A stretch of 64,000 bases of DNA from Pseudomonadota bacterium (GCA_029778535.1 JAKOQB010000057.1:1-64000); one strand, 5' to 3'; positions 52,839 through 64,000 are shown, counted from the first letter of the stretch. Notes: generated from the letters alone by a model not told the origin. Numbers and translations: made by a program.

Positions 52839-54176
52839 ATGAAAGACATCAGCATCCCGCCGCGCCCCGGCGCCAGCGAAGCCGCCAATCATTTTCATGC
52901 CGACCTCGCCGCGCAACTGCTCGCGCAATCGCTCGACTCCCTCGATGCGCAGCTGCACGAGTCGGTCGGCACCGCCGAGCGCCTCGTCGACCACGACTGC
53001 ATCAACCTGTACGCCGGCACCAACACGATGAACCCGCGCGCGAAAGCGCTGCTGGCCTCCTCGATCGGCGTGCGGCCGAGCCTCGGGCATCCCGGCGAGA
53101 AGTACAACAAGGGCGTGCACGAGATCGAGAAGATCGAGGTGCTGGCGCTCGAGCTGCTGAAGCGTCTGTTCAACGCGCCGTATGCCGAGTACCGTGTGCC
53201 GAGCGGCTCGATCGCCAACCTGTACGCGTTCATGGCGACCTGCCGGCCGGGCGACACGATCATCGCGTTCGACGACGCCGCGGCGGGGCATCCGACGCAT
53301 CACGCGGAGGGCGCCGCAGGCCTGTACGGGCTGAAGGTGCTCGCGATGCCGTTCGACGCCGCACGCATGGATGTCGATGTCGACGGGCTGCGGCGGCTGG
53401 CGCGCGATGCGAGACCGAAGCTCGTGATCGTCGCCGGCTCGATGTGCCTGTATCCGTACGACGTGGCCGCCGTGCGCGCGATCGCCGACGAGGTGGGCGC
53501 ATGGGTGCTTTACGACGCCGCACACATGGGCGGGCTGATCGCCGGCGGCGCGTTCCAGCAGCCGCTCGCCGAAGGCGCGCACCTGATGACGGGCAGCACG
53601 TACAAGAGCTTCGGCGGACCGCCGAGCGGAATGGTGCTGACCACCGAGGCGGTGCTGGCCGAACGGCTCGACCGCATCGCCTATCCGGGTTTGACCGCGA
53701 ACTTCGACGCCGCCAAGACCGCCGCACTCGCCCTGGCGACGATGGATCTGCTCGAGTACGGCCGCGCCTACGCGCGCCAGATGATCGCCAATGCGCAGGC
53801 GCTGGCCGAGGCGCTCGCCGCCGAGGGTGTGGCGGTGTTCAGGCCGGCGGCGCGCGACGGGTTTACGGTGTCGCAGCACGTCGCGCTCGATGCGCGGCCA
53901 TACGGCGGCGGCAATCGCGCCTCCGAACACATCGAGCGCGCCAACATCCTGTTCACCTCGATCGGCTTGCCGCTGCCTGCGGTCGCGGGCGATGCCAACG
54001 GCATCCGCATCGGCACCCAGGAAGTCACGCGCTGGGGCCTGCGTGAGGACGCGCTGCGCGAAGTGGCGCGCCTGATCGCGCGCGTGCTGGTGCGCGGCGA
54101 GGCGCCCGAGCGCGTGCGCGCGGATGCCCTTGCGCTCAGGGCGGATTATCAGCGGCTGCACTTCGTGCGGAACTGA
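52839..54176 (+). CDS. Serine hydroxymethyltransferase-like PLP enzyme
   Basis: This 445-residue fold-type I enzyme is clearly of the SHMT family: NLYAGTNTMNPRAKALLASS, LGHPGEKYNKGVHEIEKIE and YRVPSGSIANLYAFMATC. VLYDAAHMGGLIAGGAF carries the PLP-binding Asp/His. The lysine K256 lies in MTGSTYKSFGGPPSGM, which differs from the classical THKTLRGPRGG of GlyA. It is probably not the housekeeping enzyme but a paralogue, perhaps an alpha-methylserine or 3-hydroxy-amino-acid aldolase. It starts 5 bp after a toxin gene and precedes folE by 52 bp. Confidence 0.85.
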   Translation: MKDISIPPRPGASEAANHFHADLAAQLLAQSLDSLDAQLHESVGTAERLVDHDCINLYAGTNTMNPRAKALLASSIGVRPSLGHPGEKYNKGVHEIEKIEVLALELLKRLFNAPYAEYRVPSGSIANLYAFMATCRPGDTIIAFDDAAAGHPTHHAEGAAGLYGLKVLAMPFDAARMDVDVDGLRRLARDARPKLVIVAGSMCLYPYDVAAVRAIADEVGAWVLYDAAHMGGLIAGGAFQQPLAEGAHLMTGSTYKSFGGPPSGMVLTTEAVLAERLDRIAYPGLTANFDAAKTAALALATMDLLEYGRAYARQMIANAQALAEALAAEGVAVFRPAARDGFTVSQHVALDARPYGGGNRASEHIERANILFTSIGLPLPAVAGDANGIRIGTQEVTRWGLREDALREVARLIARVLVRGEAPERVRADALALRADYQRLHFVRN

Positions 54177-54228
54177 CCGGCCGGCTCCGGGGGTACCATG
54201 CAAGCCCGAATCTGACGGGGTCTGCCCG

Positions 54229-54954
54229 ATGGACGACGTCACCCGCCCCAAGAAGCCGAAGGCCGACGACCTCGGCGTCCCGGTGTCGCAGAAGATCCGC
54301 GAGCGCATCGAGCGCGCGCGCGAGCGCTACCACGCCAACGACAACATTTCCCGCTTCATCGAGCCGGGCGAGCTGGAACTGCTGCTCGACGAGGTCGAGG
54401 GCCGGATGCGCGGCGTGCTGGAAAGCCTGGTGATCGACGTCGACAGCGACCACAACACGCAGGGCACCGCGCGCCGCGTGGCGAAGATGTATCTGAACGA
54501 GGTGTTCCGCGGCCGCTACATGCCGCCGCCGTCGGTCACCGAATTTCCGAACGTCGAGCACCTGAACGAGCTGATGATCGTCGGCCCGATCATGATCCGC
54601 AGCGCGTGCTCGCATCACCTGTGCCCGATCATCGGCAAGCTGTGGATCGGCGTGATGCCCAACGAGCACTCGAACCTGATCGGGCTGTCCAAGTACGTGC
54701 GGCTGGCGGACTGGGTGATGAGCCGGCCGCAGATCCAGGAAGAGGCGGTCACGCGGCTGGCAGACCTGCTGCAGGAGCGCATGCAGCCCGACGGACTGGC
54801 GCTGGTGATGGAGGCCGATCACTTCTGCATGCAGTGGCGCGGCGTCAAGGACACCGATTCGAAGATGATCAACAGCGTGATGCGCGGCAGCTTCCTGGCC
54901 AACACCAGCCTGCGGCGCGAATTCCTCGCGCTGCTGCAGAGAAAGTCCGCCTGA
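54229..54954 (+). CDS. folE: GTP cyclohydrolase I
   Basis: This enzyme makes 7,8-dihydroneopterin triphosphate from GTP, the first step of tetrahydrofolate or pterin synthesis. At 241 residues it is slightly longer than E. coli FolE (222) because of an N-terminal extension (RPKKPKADDLGVPVSQKI). The zinc site is visible as SACSHHLCPI (C127, H130) and DHFCMQWRGVKD, which supplies the third cysteine. TQGTARRVAKMY is typical near the middle, while VMPNEHSNLIGLSKYVRLAD is the usual GxSK region. The ATG follows GGGGTCTGCCCG. A BLUF photoreceptor gene starts 9 bp after the stop. Confidence 0.9.
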   Translation: MDDVTRPKKPKADDLGVPVSQKIRERIERARERYHANDNISRFIEPGELELLLDEVEGRMRGVLESLVIDVDSDHNTQGTARRVAKMYLNEVFRGRYMPPPSVTEFPNVEHLNELMIVGPIMIRSACSHHLCPIIGKLWIGVMPNEHSNLIGLSKYVRLADWVMSRPQIQEEAVTRLADLLQERMQPDGLALVMEADHFCMQWRGVKDTDSKMINSVMRGSFLANTSLRREFLALLQRKSA

Positions 54955-54963
54955 GGGAGCCCC

Positions 54964-55392
54964 ATGCTGATCCGCCTGCTGTATGCCAGCCGCTCGGCCG
55001 AGCCGGTGACTCCGGCCTTGGTCGATTCGATCCTCGCACAATGCCGCAAGCGCAATCCCGAGCTCGGCATCACGGGCATCCTGTGCCACTGCGGCGAAAT
55101 GTTCATGCAGGTGCTCGAAGGCGGGCGCGGGCCGGTCAACGCCCTGTACAACGACATCGTGCGCGATCCGCGCCACAAGGACGTGACGCTGCTTCAGTGC
55201 GTCGAAGTGTCCGAACGGCGCTTCGCGGGCTGGACCATGGGCCTCGTGAACGCGGCCCGGATCAACCAGTCGACGCTGCTCAAGTACTCGGAAAAGGCGG
55301 TGCTCGATCCGTACGCGCTGCCGGCGCGCGTGGCGCTAGCGCTGCTCGAAGAGCTGATCGCCACCGCGCAGATCGTCGGCCGCGCGGGCTAG
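54964..55392 (+). CDS. BLUF-domain blue-light photoreceptor, single domain
   Basis: This 142-residue protein senses blue light through FAD. Key residues fall at exactly the spacing of AppA: Y7 (LIRLLYASR), N31 (RNPELGITGIL), Q49 (MFMQVLEGG), W90 and M92 (FAGWTMG). The Tyr-Gln pair needed for photocycling is therefore intact. There is no effector domain, so it is a short BLUF protein that should signal to a separate partner. The ATG is 9 bp after folE with GAGGGAGCCCC as ribosome site, and translation is probably linked to folE. The partner is unknown. Confidence 0.93.
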   Translation: MLIRLLYASRSAEPVTPALVDSILAQCRKRNPELGITGILCHCGEMFMQVLEGGRGPVNALYNDIVRDPRHKDVTLLQCVEVSERRFAGWTMGLVNAARINQSTLLKYSEKAVLDPYALPARVALALLEELIATAQIVGRAG

Positions 55393-55406
55393 CCGGGGGA
55401 TCGCCG

Positions 55407-55880
55407 ATGCCGCACGACTCCGACTGGCGCCATCACGGCGTGCGCGTGATCAAGGCGAAATCGCTCGACCCCAACACCGCGCAGACGGTGGGAATGGACC
55501 GCAAGGCCGCGATCAACTACGCGCGCGTCGGCGCGCAGAAGCTGTGGGCCGGCACGGTGACGATCCACGCCAACGCCAAGACCGGCGCGCATCACCACGG
55601 CGCGCTTGAGAGCGTGATCTACGTGGTGCGAGGCAAGGCGCGCATGCGCTGGGGCGAGCGGCTGGAGTTCGTCGCCGAGGCCGACGCCGGCGACTTCATC
55701 TACGTGCCGCCGTACGTGCCGCATCAGGAGATCAACGCGTCGACGACCGAGCCGCTCGAATGCGTGCTCGTGCGCAGCGACAACGAGGCGGTGGTGGTCA
55801 ATCTCGACATCGCCGATGTCGAACCGAACCCCGAGGCCGTGTACTGGGTCGATCCGATCCACGCGCCGCCGCGCGGTTGA
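55407..55880 (+). CDS. Cupin-domain protein
   Basis: This 157-residue single-domain cupin shows the first motif GAHHHGALESVIYVVRGKAR (metal-binding histidines and glutamate) and the second motif AGDFIYVPPYVPHQEIN. Both are complete, so a metal ion is likely bound. Start MPHDSDWRHHGVRVIK fits relatives annotated as cupin or uncharacterised dioxygenase-like. It follows the BLUF gene by 14 bp on the same strand and may belong to the same transcript. Function (enzyme or small-molecule binder) cannot be told from sequence. Confidence 0.88.
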   Translation: MPHDSDWRHHGVRVIKAKSLDPNTAQTVGMDRKAAINYARVGAQKLWAGTVTIHANAKTGAHHHGALESVIYVVRGKARMRWGERLEFVAEADAGDFIYVPPYVPHQEINASTTEPLECVLVRSDNEAVVVNLDIADVEPNPEAVYWVDPIHAPPRG

Positions 55881-56027
55881 TGGCGTGAATATCCGCTTGT
55901 CTGCGGGCGCGGGCCGGCGCAGGGTGGGCGCATATCGCCCCTCGCGCTGTGCGTATGCCGATTCCGTCTGGCGCGCGCCGAAAACGACGCGAACGAGCGC
56001 CGACAATGGCGCAACCGGAGCAGGCCC

Positions 56028-56951
<924 letters not shown>

Positions 56952-56952
56952 C

Positions 56953-57225
56953 TCACTCGACCCGGCGCGCGGGCGGAGCGGGACTCTCGCTCACCTGCAC
57001 TGCGGCGGGCGCCTCGGCGGCACCGCCGGCGCGCGGCTGCGTTTCAGGCGCGGCGCGCGTCCACCGCGGCCGCTGCAGCGACGGCGTGGCGCCGAGCTTC
57101 TCGTAGACGAACACGCTGAAGGGGCCTTCCTGCGCGGGGCGCGCCGGCTGCGGGGCGGTCTGTGCCTGCGCGCCGAGCGTGACAAGGGCGATGCCGAGGG
57201 CGAGGACTGTGGGGCGGATACGCAT
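56953..57225 (-). CDS. Small exported protein of unknown function
   Basis: This 90-residue protein has a signal peptide (RPTVLALGIALVTLGAQAQ) and a short Pro/Ala-rich mature part with GPFSVFVYEKLGATPSLQ. The ATG 57225 follows GGAAAGGAGTTCAAC, one of the strongest ribosome sites here, which supports a real gene. No domain is recognised. It ends 1 bp after the cysK stop, convergent with it. It is divergent from the AraC regulator, which might control it. Confidence 0.6.
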   Translation of the reverse strand: MRIRPTVLALGIALVTLGAQAQTAPQPARPAQEGPFSVFVYEKLGATPSLQRPRWTRAAPETQPRAGGAAEAPAAVQVSESPAPPARRVE

Positions 57226-57335
57226 GTTGAACTCCTTTCCGTTGCGTCGTCGGGTGCCGATCGGCACCGTTCGTTCGACGGGCTTCACTGTGCGCGCGGC
57301 GTGGCAGAATGAAAAGACAGATCAGGACATATTTC

Positions 57336-58319
57336 ATGTCGATTCGTTCAAACCGGCGCAAGCCCGCCGATACGCCGCCCGCGTTTGACCTGCTGACCGA
57401 CGTGATGGAGCAGGTGCGGCTCGAAGGCACCGTGTTCTTCACCGCCGAGCTGCACGCGCCATACGGCATCGCGATCGACCGGCCGCACCGCAGCCCGTTC
57501 TACATCGCGCTCGAAGGCGAGTGCGAGTTGCAGGTCGCCGGCAAGGTGCATCGCGTCGGGCCGCGCGACTTCATCCTGCTGCCGAAGGCCGCGCCGCACA
57601 TCGTCCGCTCCGACCCGAAGGCGCGCATCGTGCCGTTCGACGACTGGCTCGCCGCGCACCCGCTCGACGCGCACGGCTTCACGCTGCACCGCGGCCCGGG
57701 CGGAGCGCGGCGCGTGCTGGGCGGCTTCTTCTCGACCGACGCACTGAAGGTCAATCCGCTGTTCAGCGCGCTGCCGCCGTACATTCTTTTGCGCGGCGCC
57801 GACCCCGATGTGCAGCGCTGGCTCGCGCCCACGATCGATTTCATCCGCGCCGAGATCGACTCCGGCGAGCAGGGCTCGCGCACGGTCCTGCGCCGCATGG
57901 CCGACGTGCTGTTTATCCAGGCGCTGCGCGCCTACGCGGCGCGCACTCGTGCCGCGACCGGCTGGCTGCGCGGACTCGGCGATCCGCGCGTGGCGAAGGC
58001 GCTGGTGCTGATGCACCAGCGTTATGCGGAACCGTGGACGCTCGATTCGCTCGCGCGCGCGGCCGGCACGTCGCGCACTGCGCTGGCGGTCCGGTTCCGC
58101 GCGCTTGTCGGGGAGGCGCCGATGGCCTACCTGACGCGCTGGCGCATCACGCGCGCCGCCAACCGGCTGCGCAGCGAGCGCACGTCGCTCACGCGCGTGG
58201 CCGAAAGCGTCGGCTACCAGTCGGACGCGGTGTTCTCGAAGGCGTTCCGCCGCGTCACGGGGGTCTCGCCCGGGCGCTACCGGCGCAGCGCGGCGCAAGC
58301 GGCGGCCGCGGCCGGCTGA
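57336..58319 (+). CDS. AraC-family transcriptional regulator with N-terminal cupin
   Basis: This 327-residue regulator has an N-terminal cupin-6-type sensor (about 15-190; SPFYIALEGECELQVAG, GPRDFILLPKAAPHIV) and two helix-turn-helix units of the AraC type. The first is WTLDSLARAAGTSRTALAVR, and the second RVAESVGYQSDAVFSKAFRR ends in VTGVSPGRYRR. I prefer the ATG at 57336, which has AGGACATATTTC before it, over an ATG 27 bp earlier without a ribosome site. The effector is unknown. Neighbours on its right suggest it may act on the nitronate monooxygenase gene or on the divergent small exported protein. Confidence 0.88.
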   Translation: MSIRSNRRKPADTPPAFDLLTDVMEQVRLEGTVFFTAELHAPYGIAIDRPHRSPFYIALEGECELQVAGKVHRVGPRDFILLPKAAPHIVRSDPKARIVPFDDWLAAHPLDAHGFTLHRGPGGARRVLGGFFSTDALKVNPLFSALPPYILLRGADPDVQRWLAPTIDFIRAEIDSGEQGSRTVLRRMADVLFIQALRAYAARTRAATGWLRGLGDPRVAKALVLMHQRYAEPWTLDSLARAAGTSRTALAVRFRALVGEAPMAYLTRWRITRAANRLRSERTSLTRVAESVGYQSDAVFSKAFRRVTGVSPGRYRRSAAQAAAAAG

Positions 58320-58365
58320 GCATCGATTACAGTGCGGGGCGATCCCGCACCGCACCCTTGCCGCG

Positions 58366-59325
58366 ATGTCACTGCCGCCCCTGCTGCGCGACCTGCGCTT
58401 GCCCGCCATCGGCGCGCCGCTGTTCATCGTCTCCAACCCGATGCTGGTGATCGAGCAGTGCAAGGCCGGCATCGTCGGGAGTTTCCCCGCGCTCAACGCG
58501 CGGCCGGAACCGGTGCTGGAGGAATGGCTGGCGCGCATCGCCACCGAGCTCGGCGCTTGGCAACGCGCGCATCCGGACGCGAAGGTCGCGCCGTACGCGG
58601 TGAACCAAATCGTGCACTCCTCGAACGTCCGGCTGCGGCACGACGTGGACGCGTGCGTGAAGTTCAGGGTGCCGATCATGATCACGTCGCTGCGCGCGCC
58701 GGACCTCGTGGTCGAGGCCGCGCACGCGTACGGCGGGCTGGTGTTCCACGACGTGACCAACATCGCGCACGCGAAGCGCGCACTGCAGGCCGGCGTGGAC
58801 GGGCTGATCCTCGTGTGCACCGGCGCCGGCGGCCACGCCGGCCGGCTGTCGCCGTTCGCGCTGGTGCGCGAGGTGCGCGAGTTCTACGACGGCACGATCA
58901 TCCTGTCGGGCGCGATCGCCTCGGGCGACGCGATCCTGGCCGCGCAGGCGCTCGGTGCCGATCTCGCGTACATCGGCACGCGCTTCATCGCCTCGAAGGA
59001 GGCCAACGCGCCCGACGCCTACAAGCAGATGCTGGTCGACTCGAAGGCCGAGGACATCGTCTACACCAACCTCTTCACCGGCGTGCACGGCAACTACCTG
59101 CGCGCCAGCATCGCCGCGGCGGGACTCGATCCGGACAACCTGCCGACGGCGGACAAGAGCCAGATGAACTTCGGCAGCAGCAGCAGCCGGCGCGAGAAGG
59201 CGTGGCGCGACATCTGGGGCGCGGGCCAGGGCGCGGGGCAGATCCACGACGTTCCGACCACCGCCGAGATCGTCGCGCGGCTGGAGCGCGAGTACCGCGC
59301 GGCGCGCGAGCGCCTGCGCATTTAG
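58366..59325 (+). CDS. Nitronate monooxygenase (2-nitropropane dioxygenase family)
   Basis: This 319-residue FMN enzyme of the TIM-barrel type oxidises alkyl nitronates such as propionate 3-nitronate. Typical stretches are PLFIVSNPMLVIEQCKAGI, HDVTNIAHAKRALQAGVDG, the flavin loop CTGAGGHAGRLSPFALVREV and ILSGAIASGDAILAAQALGA. YIGTRFIASKEANA contains the phosphate-binding site. The length is normal. It follows the AraC regulator by 46 bp and may be its target. Its last 4 bases overlap the convergent thioredoxin-like gene. Confidence 0.9.
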   Translation: MSLPPLLRDLRLPAIGAPLFIVSNPMLVIEQCKAGIVGSFPALNARPEPVLEEWLARIATELGAWQRAHPDAKVAPYAVNQIVHSSNVRLRHDVDACVKFRVPIMITSLRAPDLVVEAAHAYGGLVFHDVTNIAHAKRALQAGVDGLILVCTGAGGHAGRLSPFALVREVREFYDGTIILSGAIASGDAILAAQALGADLAYIGTRFIASKEANAPDAYKQMLVDSKAEDIVYTNLFTGVHGNYLRASIAAAGLDPDNLPTADKSQMNFGSSSSRREKAWRDIWGAGQGAGQIHDVPTTAEIVARLEREYRAARERLRI

Positions 59326-59726
59326 CGCGTCACTTCGGCGCAGAGCGGGAGGTCCGACCGCCCCAGCCGCGCCGCGATCTCGCGCACCGCTGCGTCGGCG
59401 CCGGCGTCGAGCGCGACCGCGCGCGCCGCGCTCGCGCGCAGCGCCGCCAGCGTGCGCTCGAGCACGCCGATCTGCGGCGGCAGCGCGCCGAAGAACAGCG
59501 GCGTGCCGCGCGCCAGCACCAGCAGCGTCGGAAAGGTTTCGATCTCGAGGTCGGCGATCCAGTCCGCGTCGTCCTCGACGTCGAGCCAGACGAAGCGCAC
59601 GTCGCGTTCCTTCTCGGCGAGCGTCGCCAGATCGGGCCGGTACCCGTCGCAGGTGCGGCACCATGCCGCGCACAGGCAGACCACCGTCCAGTCGGCAGCG
59701 GCGGCGCGCGAGAGCAGGGAAGGCAT
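59322..59726 (-). CDS. Thioredoxin-family protein
   Basis: This 134-residue thioredoxin-fold protein has the active site CAAWCRTCDGYRPDLA (CxxC = C-R-T-C) near residue 23, then DVRFVWLDVEDDADWI and IETFPTLLVLARG with the conserved cis-proline. It has no signal peptide. The ATG 59726 follows AGGGAAGGC. It probably reduces or isomerises disulfides in the cytoplasm; the non-standard CxxC dipeptide makes a precise role uncertain. It overlaps the end of the nitronate monooxygenase by 4 bases on the opposite strand. Confidence 0.85.
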   Translation of the reverse strand: MPSLLSRAAAADWTVVCLCAAWCRTCDGYRPDLATLAEKERDVRFVWLDVEDDADWIADLEIETFPTLLVLARGTPLFFGALPPQIGVLERTLAALRASAARAVALDAGADAAVREIAARLGRSDLPLCAEVTR

Positions 59727-59765
59727 GAAGGGATTATCGCGCCGCCGGTCCGCTAATCTTCGCGC

Positions 59766-60395
59766 ATGAGCACAGCATCCTTCTCCAACCCGCGCGCAAC
59801 GTGGGACGCGCGCTTTTCCGTCGACCGCTACATCTTCGGCACCGCGCCCAATGTGTTCCTCGCCAGCCAGCGCGCGCGGCTCGCGCCCGGAATGCGAGCC
59901 CTCTGCGTAGCCGACGGCGAGGGGCGCAACAGCGTCTGGCTCGCGCAGCAGGGGCTCGAGGTCACCGCGTTCGACATCGCGCCGCGCGGAGTGGACAAGG
60001 CGCGCGCGCTGGCGCGCGAGCACGGCGTGGCGGTCGACTTCCGCGTGGCGAGCGTGGAGGAATGGGACTGGACGCCGGACGCTTTCGACGTGGTCGCGGC
60101 GATCTTCGTGCAGTTCGCCGCACCGCCGGTCCGTGCGCGGATGTTCGACGGCATGCTCGCGACGCTGAAGCCCGACGGCTGGCTCTTGCTGCAGGGCTAC
60201 ACGCCGCGGCAGCTCGACTACCGCACCGGCGGGCCGCCGTGCGCGGAGAACCTGTACACGCCCGAGCTGCTGCGCGCTGCCTTTGCAGCGCACCAGATCG
60301 TCGAGCTCACCGAGCACGACGACGTGCTCGACGAAGGCACGCAGCACTCGGGCATGAGCGCGCTGATCGACTGCGTGGTGCGCAAACGAGCCTGA
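59766..60395 (+). CDS. SAM-dependent methyltransferase (TehB-like/small-molecule type)
   Basis: This 209-residue Rossmann methyltransferase has motif [20 protein letters not shown] (a variant with DGEGRN instead of the common GCGxGR), then [13 protein letters not shown] and the strand [28 protein letters not shown] is the post-motif and the rest is a substrate lid. Such DGEGRNS patterns occur in TehB-like and thiol methyltransferase-like groups. It starts 40 bp after the divergent thioredoxin-like gene. The substrate is unknown. An aldo/keto reductase gene follows by 13 bp on the same strand. Confidence 0.85.
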   Translation: MSTASFSNPRATWDARFSVDRYIFGTAPNVFLASQRARLAPGMRALCVADGEGRNSVWLAQQGLEVTAFDIAPRGVDKARALAREHGVAVDFRVASVEEWDWTPDAFDVVAAIFVQFAAPPVRARMFDGMLATLKPDGWLLLQGYTPRQLDYRTGGPPCAENLYTPELLRAAFAAHQIVELTEHDDVLDEGTQHSGMSALIDCVVRKRA

Positions 60396-60408
60396 AGAGG
60401 TCTTCGCG

Positions 60409-61380
60409 ATGAACTACCGCCATCTCGGCCGCTGCGGCCTGAAAGTCAGCGAACTGTCCCTCGGTTCCTGGGTCACCTACGGCAACCAGGTCGACCTCAC
60501 CGCGGCGCGCGAACTGATGGCCGCCGCGTACGACGCCGGCGTCAACTTCTTCGACAACGCCGAGGTCTACGCGCACGGCAGGAGCGAGGAGATCATGGGC
60601 GCGGTGCTCAAGGAGCTCGGCTGGCCGCGCATCCAGTACGTCGTGTCGACCAAGTTCTACTGGGGCTTCCGCACCGGCGCCAACGACAACAACACGCTGA
60701 ACCGCAAGTACCTGCTGCACGCGATCGACGGGTCGCTCGAGCGCCTGCGGCTCGATTTCGTCGACCTCGTCTATTGCCATCGGCCCGACCCGACCACGCC
60801 GATCGAGGAGACGGTGTGGGCGATGCACGACATCATCCGCTCGGGACGCGCGCTGTACTGGGGCACCAGCGAATGGAGCGCGGAGCAGATCCGCGCCGCG
60901 TGGGACATCGCCGACCGGCGCAACCTGCACAAGCCGGTGGTCGAGCAGCCGCAGTACAACCTGTTCCACCGCAAGCGCGTCGAGCAGGAGTACGCGCCGC
61001 TGTACGACGGCCTCGGCCTCGGGCTGACCACGTGGAGTCCGCTTGCGTCGGGGCTGCTGACGGGCAAGTACCGGCAGGGCGTTCCGGCCGGCTCGCGCGG
61101 CGCGCTGCCCAACTACGCCTTCCTGCGCGACGGCCTGACCGACAAGACGAAGAACGAGATCGTGACCCGGCTCGAAGCCGTGGCGCGCGAGCTCGACTGC
61201 ACGCTGGCGCAGCTCGCGCTCGCGTGGTGCCTGAAGAACCCGCGCGTTTCCAGCGTGATCACCGGCGCCACGCGGCTCGAGCAACTGCGCGAGAACCTGA
61301 AGGCGCTCGAGGTGGTGGCGCAGCTCGGCGCAGAGCCGATGCGGCGGATCGAAGCCATCGTCGGCGCTGCCTGCGACTGA
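60409..61380 (+). CDS. Aldo/keto reductase (KCNAB-like)
   Basis: This 323-residue NADPH-dependent oxidoreductase of the potassium-channel-beta-like type has D49 and Y54 in [17 protein letters not shown], the lysine in [10 protein letters not shown], and the histidine in LVYCHRPDP, completing the catalytic tetrad. NADP contacts are seen in [15 protein letters not shown] and [18 protein letters not shown]. The length fits. It reduces aldehydes or ketones; a specific substrate cannot be given. It precedes a geranylgeranyl-reductase-type flavoprotein by 7 bp. Confidence 0.92.
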   Translation: MNYRHLGRCGLKVSELSLGSWVTYGNQVDLTAARELMAAAYDAGVNFFDNAEVYAHGRSEEIMGAVLKELGWPRIQYVVSTKFYWGFRTGANDNNTLNRKYLLHAIDGSLERLRLDFVDLVYCHRPDPTTPIEETVWAMHDIIRSGRALYWGTSEWSAEQIRAAWDIADRRNLHKPVVEQPQYNLFHRKRVEQEYAPLYDGLGLGLTTWSPLASGLLTGKYRQGVPAGSRGALPNYAFLRDGLTDKTKNEIVTRLEAVARELDCTLAQLALAWCLKNPRVSSVITGATRLEQLRENLKALEVVAQLGAEPMRRIEAIVGAACD

Positions 61381-61387
61381 CGTCCGG

Positions 61388-62620
61388 ATGGCGGCGCCGC
61401 GCGACGTGATCGTGATCGGCGCCGGGCCGGCCGGCAGCGCGACCGCGGCGCGGCTGCACCGGCTCGGCGTGCGCGACGTGCTGGTGCTGGAGCGCGCGCA
61501 GCTGCCGCGCGACAAGCCTTGCGGCGGCGGCCTGACCGGGCGCTGCCGGGCCGCGCTCGATGCGCTTGGCCTGCAGCTCGCGGTGCCGGCGATCGCCGCG
61601 CAGCGAGTGCTCATCCGCTTCGGCGCGTACGAGCGCAGCGTCGATCTGCCGCGGCCGGTCGACGTAGTCCGCCGACTCGACTTCGACGCGAGCCTGGTCG
61701 CCCAGGTGCGATCTCTTGGAATACCGGTGGCAACCGGCGCGCGTGTGGTACGGCTCGCGGTCGCGCAGGAGGCGGTCACGCTGCACCTCGCGTCGGGCGA
61801 CGAACTACGGGCGCGCGTGGTGATCGGCGCCGACGGCGCGGGCTCGATTGTGCGCAAGCATCTGCGCGGCGCCACGCGGGCGGTGCCGCTGCGGCTGTTC
61901 ATGCAGGAGCTGGCGGCGCCGGCGCGGCGCGAGGACCTGCTGTTCGACTTCACGCCGATGCTGGCGGGCGTGCGCGGCTACGCGTGGGCGTTTCCGGTCG
62001 CGGGCGGGCGCGTGAACGTCGGCGTGCTGCACAGCCCGCCCGCGCCGCGCACGTCACCGCAACTGCTCGGCGCGCTGCGCGTGACGCTGGCGCGCGAAGG
62101 CATCGAGCTGCCCGCGCGCGGCGTGCAGGGCTGGCTCGCGTGGGGGTTCGAGCCGCGCGCGCCGGTGGCCGCGCCTCGCCTGCTGACGGTGGGCGACGCC
62201 GCCGGCATCGATGCGCTCACCGGCGAAGGGATCGCGGTGGCGCTCGAACACGCGCAGATCGCGGCGACCGCCGCGGCGCGTGCGCTCGCCGACGGCGACT
62301 TCCGCTTCGCCGGCTATCGCGCGGCGCTGGCGCGCGCGCCGGTGGGCCGTGAACTGGCGCTCGACCGCTGGCTCGCGGCGCAGGTCTACGCGGCCGGCGC
62401 GGGCTGGCAGCGCTGGCTGCGGCGGCTGCTGTTCGACCGCGATTTCGCCGAGCTGTACGCGGCGCGGATCGCAGGCACGGGATCGCTCGCGGCGGCGTGG
62501 CGCGCACTGGCGCGCGCGTACCTGCGCGATCGTTTGGATTCGAGCGCGCGCCGGCTGCGCTTCGCGCAGGCGTGCGCCGGCTTCGGTGTAGAAGTTGGCA
62601 AGCGCGGATTCGCGCCGTAA
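61388..62620 (+). CDS. Geranylgeranyl reductase-family FAD oxidoreductase
   Basis: This 410-residue flavoprotein of the PHBH fold has the FAD motif [17 protein letters not shown] at the start. [19 protein letters not shown] is the typical PxxCGGG motif of this family, and the second flavin motif is [32 protein letters not shown] also fits. Members reduce isoprenoid double bonds (lipids, quinones or chlorophyll side chains), though many bacterial ones are uncharacterised. It is 7 bp after the aldo/keto reductase and probably shares its transcript. The product is unknown. Confidence 0.88.
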   Translation: MAAPRDVIVIGAGPAGSATAARLHRLGVRDVLVLERAQLPRDKPCGGGLTGRCRAALDALGLQLAVPAIAAQRVLIRFGAYERSVDLPRPVDVVRRLDFDASLVAQVRSLGIPVATGARVVRLAVAQEAVTLHLASGDELRARVVIGADGAGSIVRKHLRGATRAVPLRLFMQELAAPARREDLLFDFTPMLAGVRGYAWAFPVAGGRVNVGVLHSPPAPRTSPQLLGALRVTLAREGIELPARGVQGWLAWGFEPRAPVAAPRLLTVGDAAGIDALTGEGIAVALEHAQIAATAAARALADGDFRFAGYRAALARAPVGRELALDRWLAAQVYAAGAGWQRWLRRLLFDRDFAELYAARIAGTGSLAAAWRALARAYLRDRLDSSARRLRFAQACAGFGVEVGKRGFAP

Positions 62621-62703
62621 CCTTGACCCTCGCGCCGATCGGCGAGATACGACTGCAGCGATACGGCCTGCGCAGCCCTGCAGCCGAAGCATCGGGAGGG
62701 ACC

Positions 62704-64000
<1,297 letters not shown>

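Overview
The window is one high-GC stretch that reads as a Gram-negative, probably betaproteobacterial (Burkholderiales-like) chromosome. That placement rests on GC content, gene types (DadA, FbaB of the DhnA type, sulfide:quinone-reductase-like and TusA genes, PotABCD and Dpp importers) and codon use. No rRNA or tRNA is present to confirm it. Both ends cut genes: hsdM on the left, a MaeB-type malic enzyme on the right.

Region 1 (1-10.6 kb) is an accessory, defence-flavoured island. It has the 3' part of hsdM followed by a PIN/NYN-like protein where hsdS might be expected. Next come a frameshifted membrane-anchored Mrr-type nuclease, an AbrB/PIN toxin-antitoxin pair with a perfect operator palindrome, and a secreted matrixin-like protease. 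An hsdM 3' fragment follows, then a DUF433 antitoxin whose DUF5615 toxin has an internal deletion. The island closes with a NERD-domain superfamily-1 helicase, a phosphatase, a methyltransferase and a PD-(D/E)XK nuclease with cysteines at both ends.

Region 2 (10.6-21.9 kb) is mostly housekeeping: class I fructose-bisphosphate aldolase, several unknown proteins including possible very small ones, and a tight minus-strand trio (short MetE, ROK sugar kinase, O-methyltransferase). It also holds a beta-carbonic anhydrase and a sulfur operon (DsrE-like, TusA, SQR-like flavoprotein, DUF1641).

Region 3 (21.9-42.1 kb) is a divergent catabolic island read outward from a 97-bp control region at 32843-32939. 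The minus arm encodes a D-aminoacylase, an M81 peptidase, an amidase, a class III aminotransferase, an SDR and a polyamine-type ABC importer. The plus arm encodes a dipeptide-type ABC importer, diaminopropionate ammonia-lyase, an M20 carbamoylase/amidohydrolase and a D-carbamoylase-like nitrilase. Five palindromic repeats of two related types and one different inverted repeat sit in its gene gaps. The set suggests uptake and stepwise hydrolysis of D-configured, N-acylated or N-carbamoylated amino compounds, possibly including 2,3-diaminopropionate derivatives. I consider this the most interesting system in the window.

Region 4 (42.1-52.8 kb) has a large SNF2 helicase, a possible transposase remnant, a PIN toxin pair, a D-amino acid dehydrogenase with a threonine/hydroxyaspartate ammonia-lyase, a Rieske oxygenase, an apparently exported isoaspartate methyltransferase, and two ParD/ParE-like pairs in tandem.

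Region 5 (52.8-64 kb) has an SHMT-like enzyme, GTP cyclohydrolase I, a BLUF photoreceptor, a cupin, cysteine synthase, an AraC regulator, nitronate monooxygenase, a thioredoxin-like protein, a methyltransferase, an aldo/keto reductase, a geranylgeranyl-reductase-type flavoprotein and malic enzyme.
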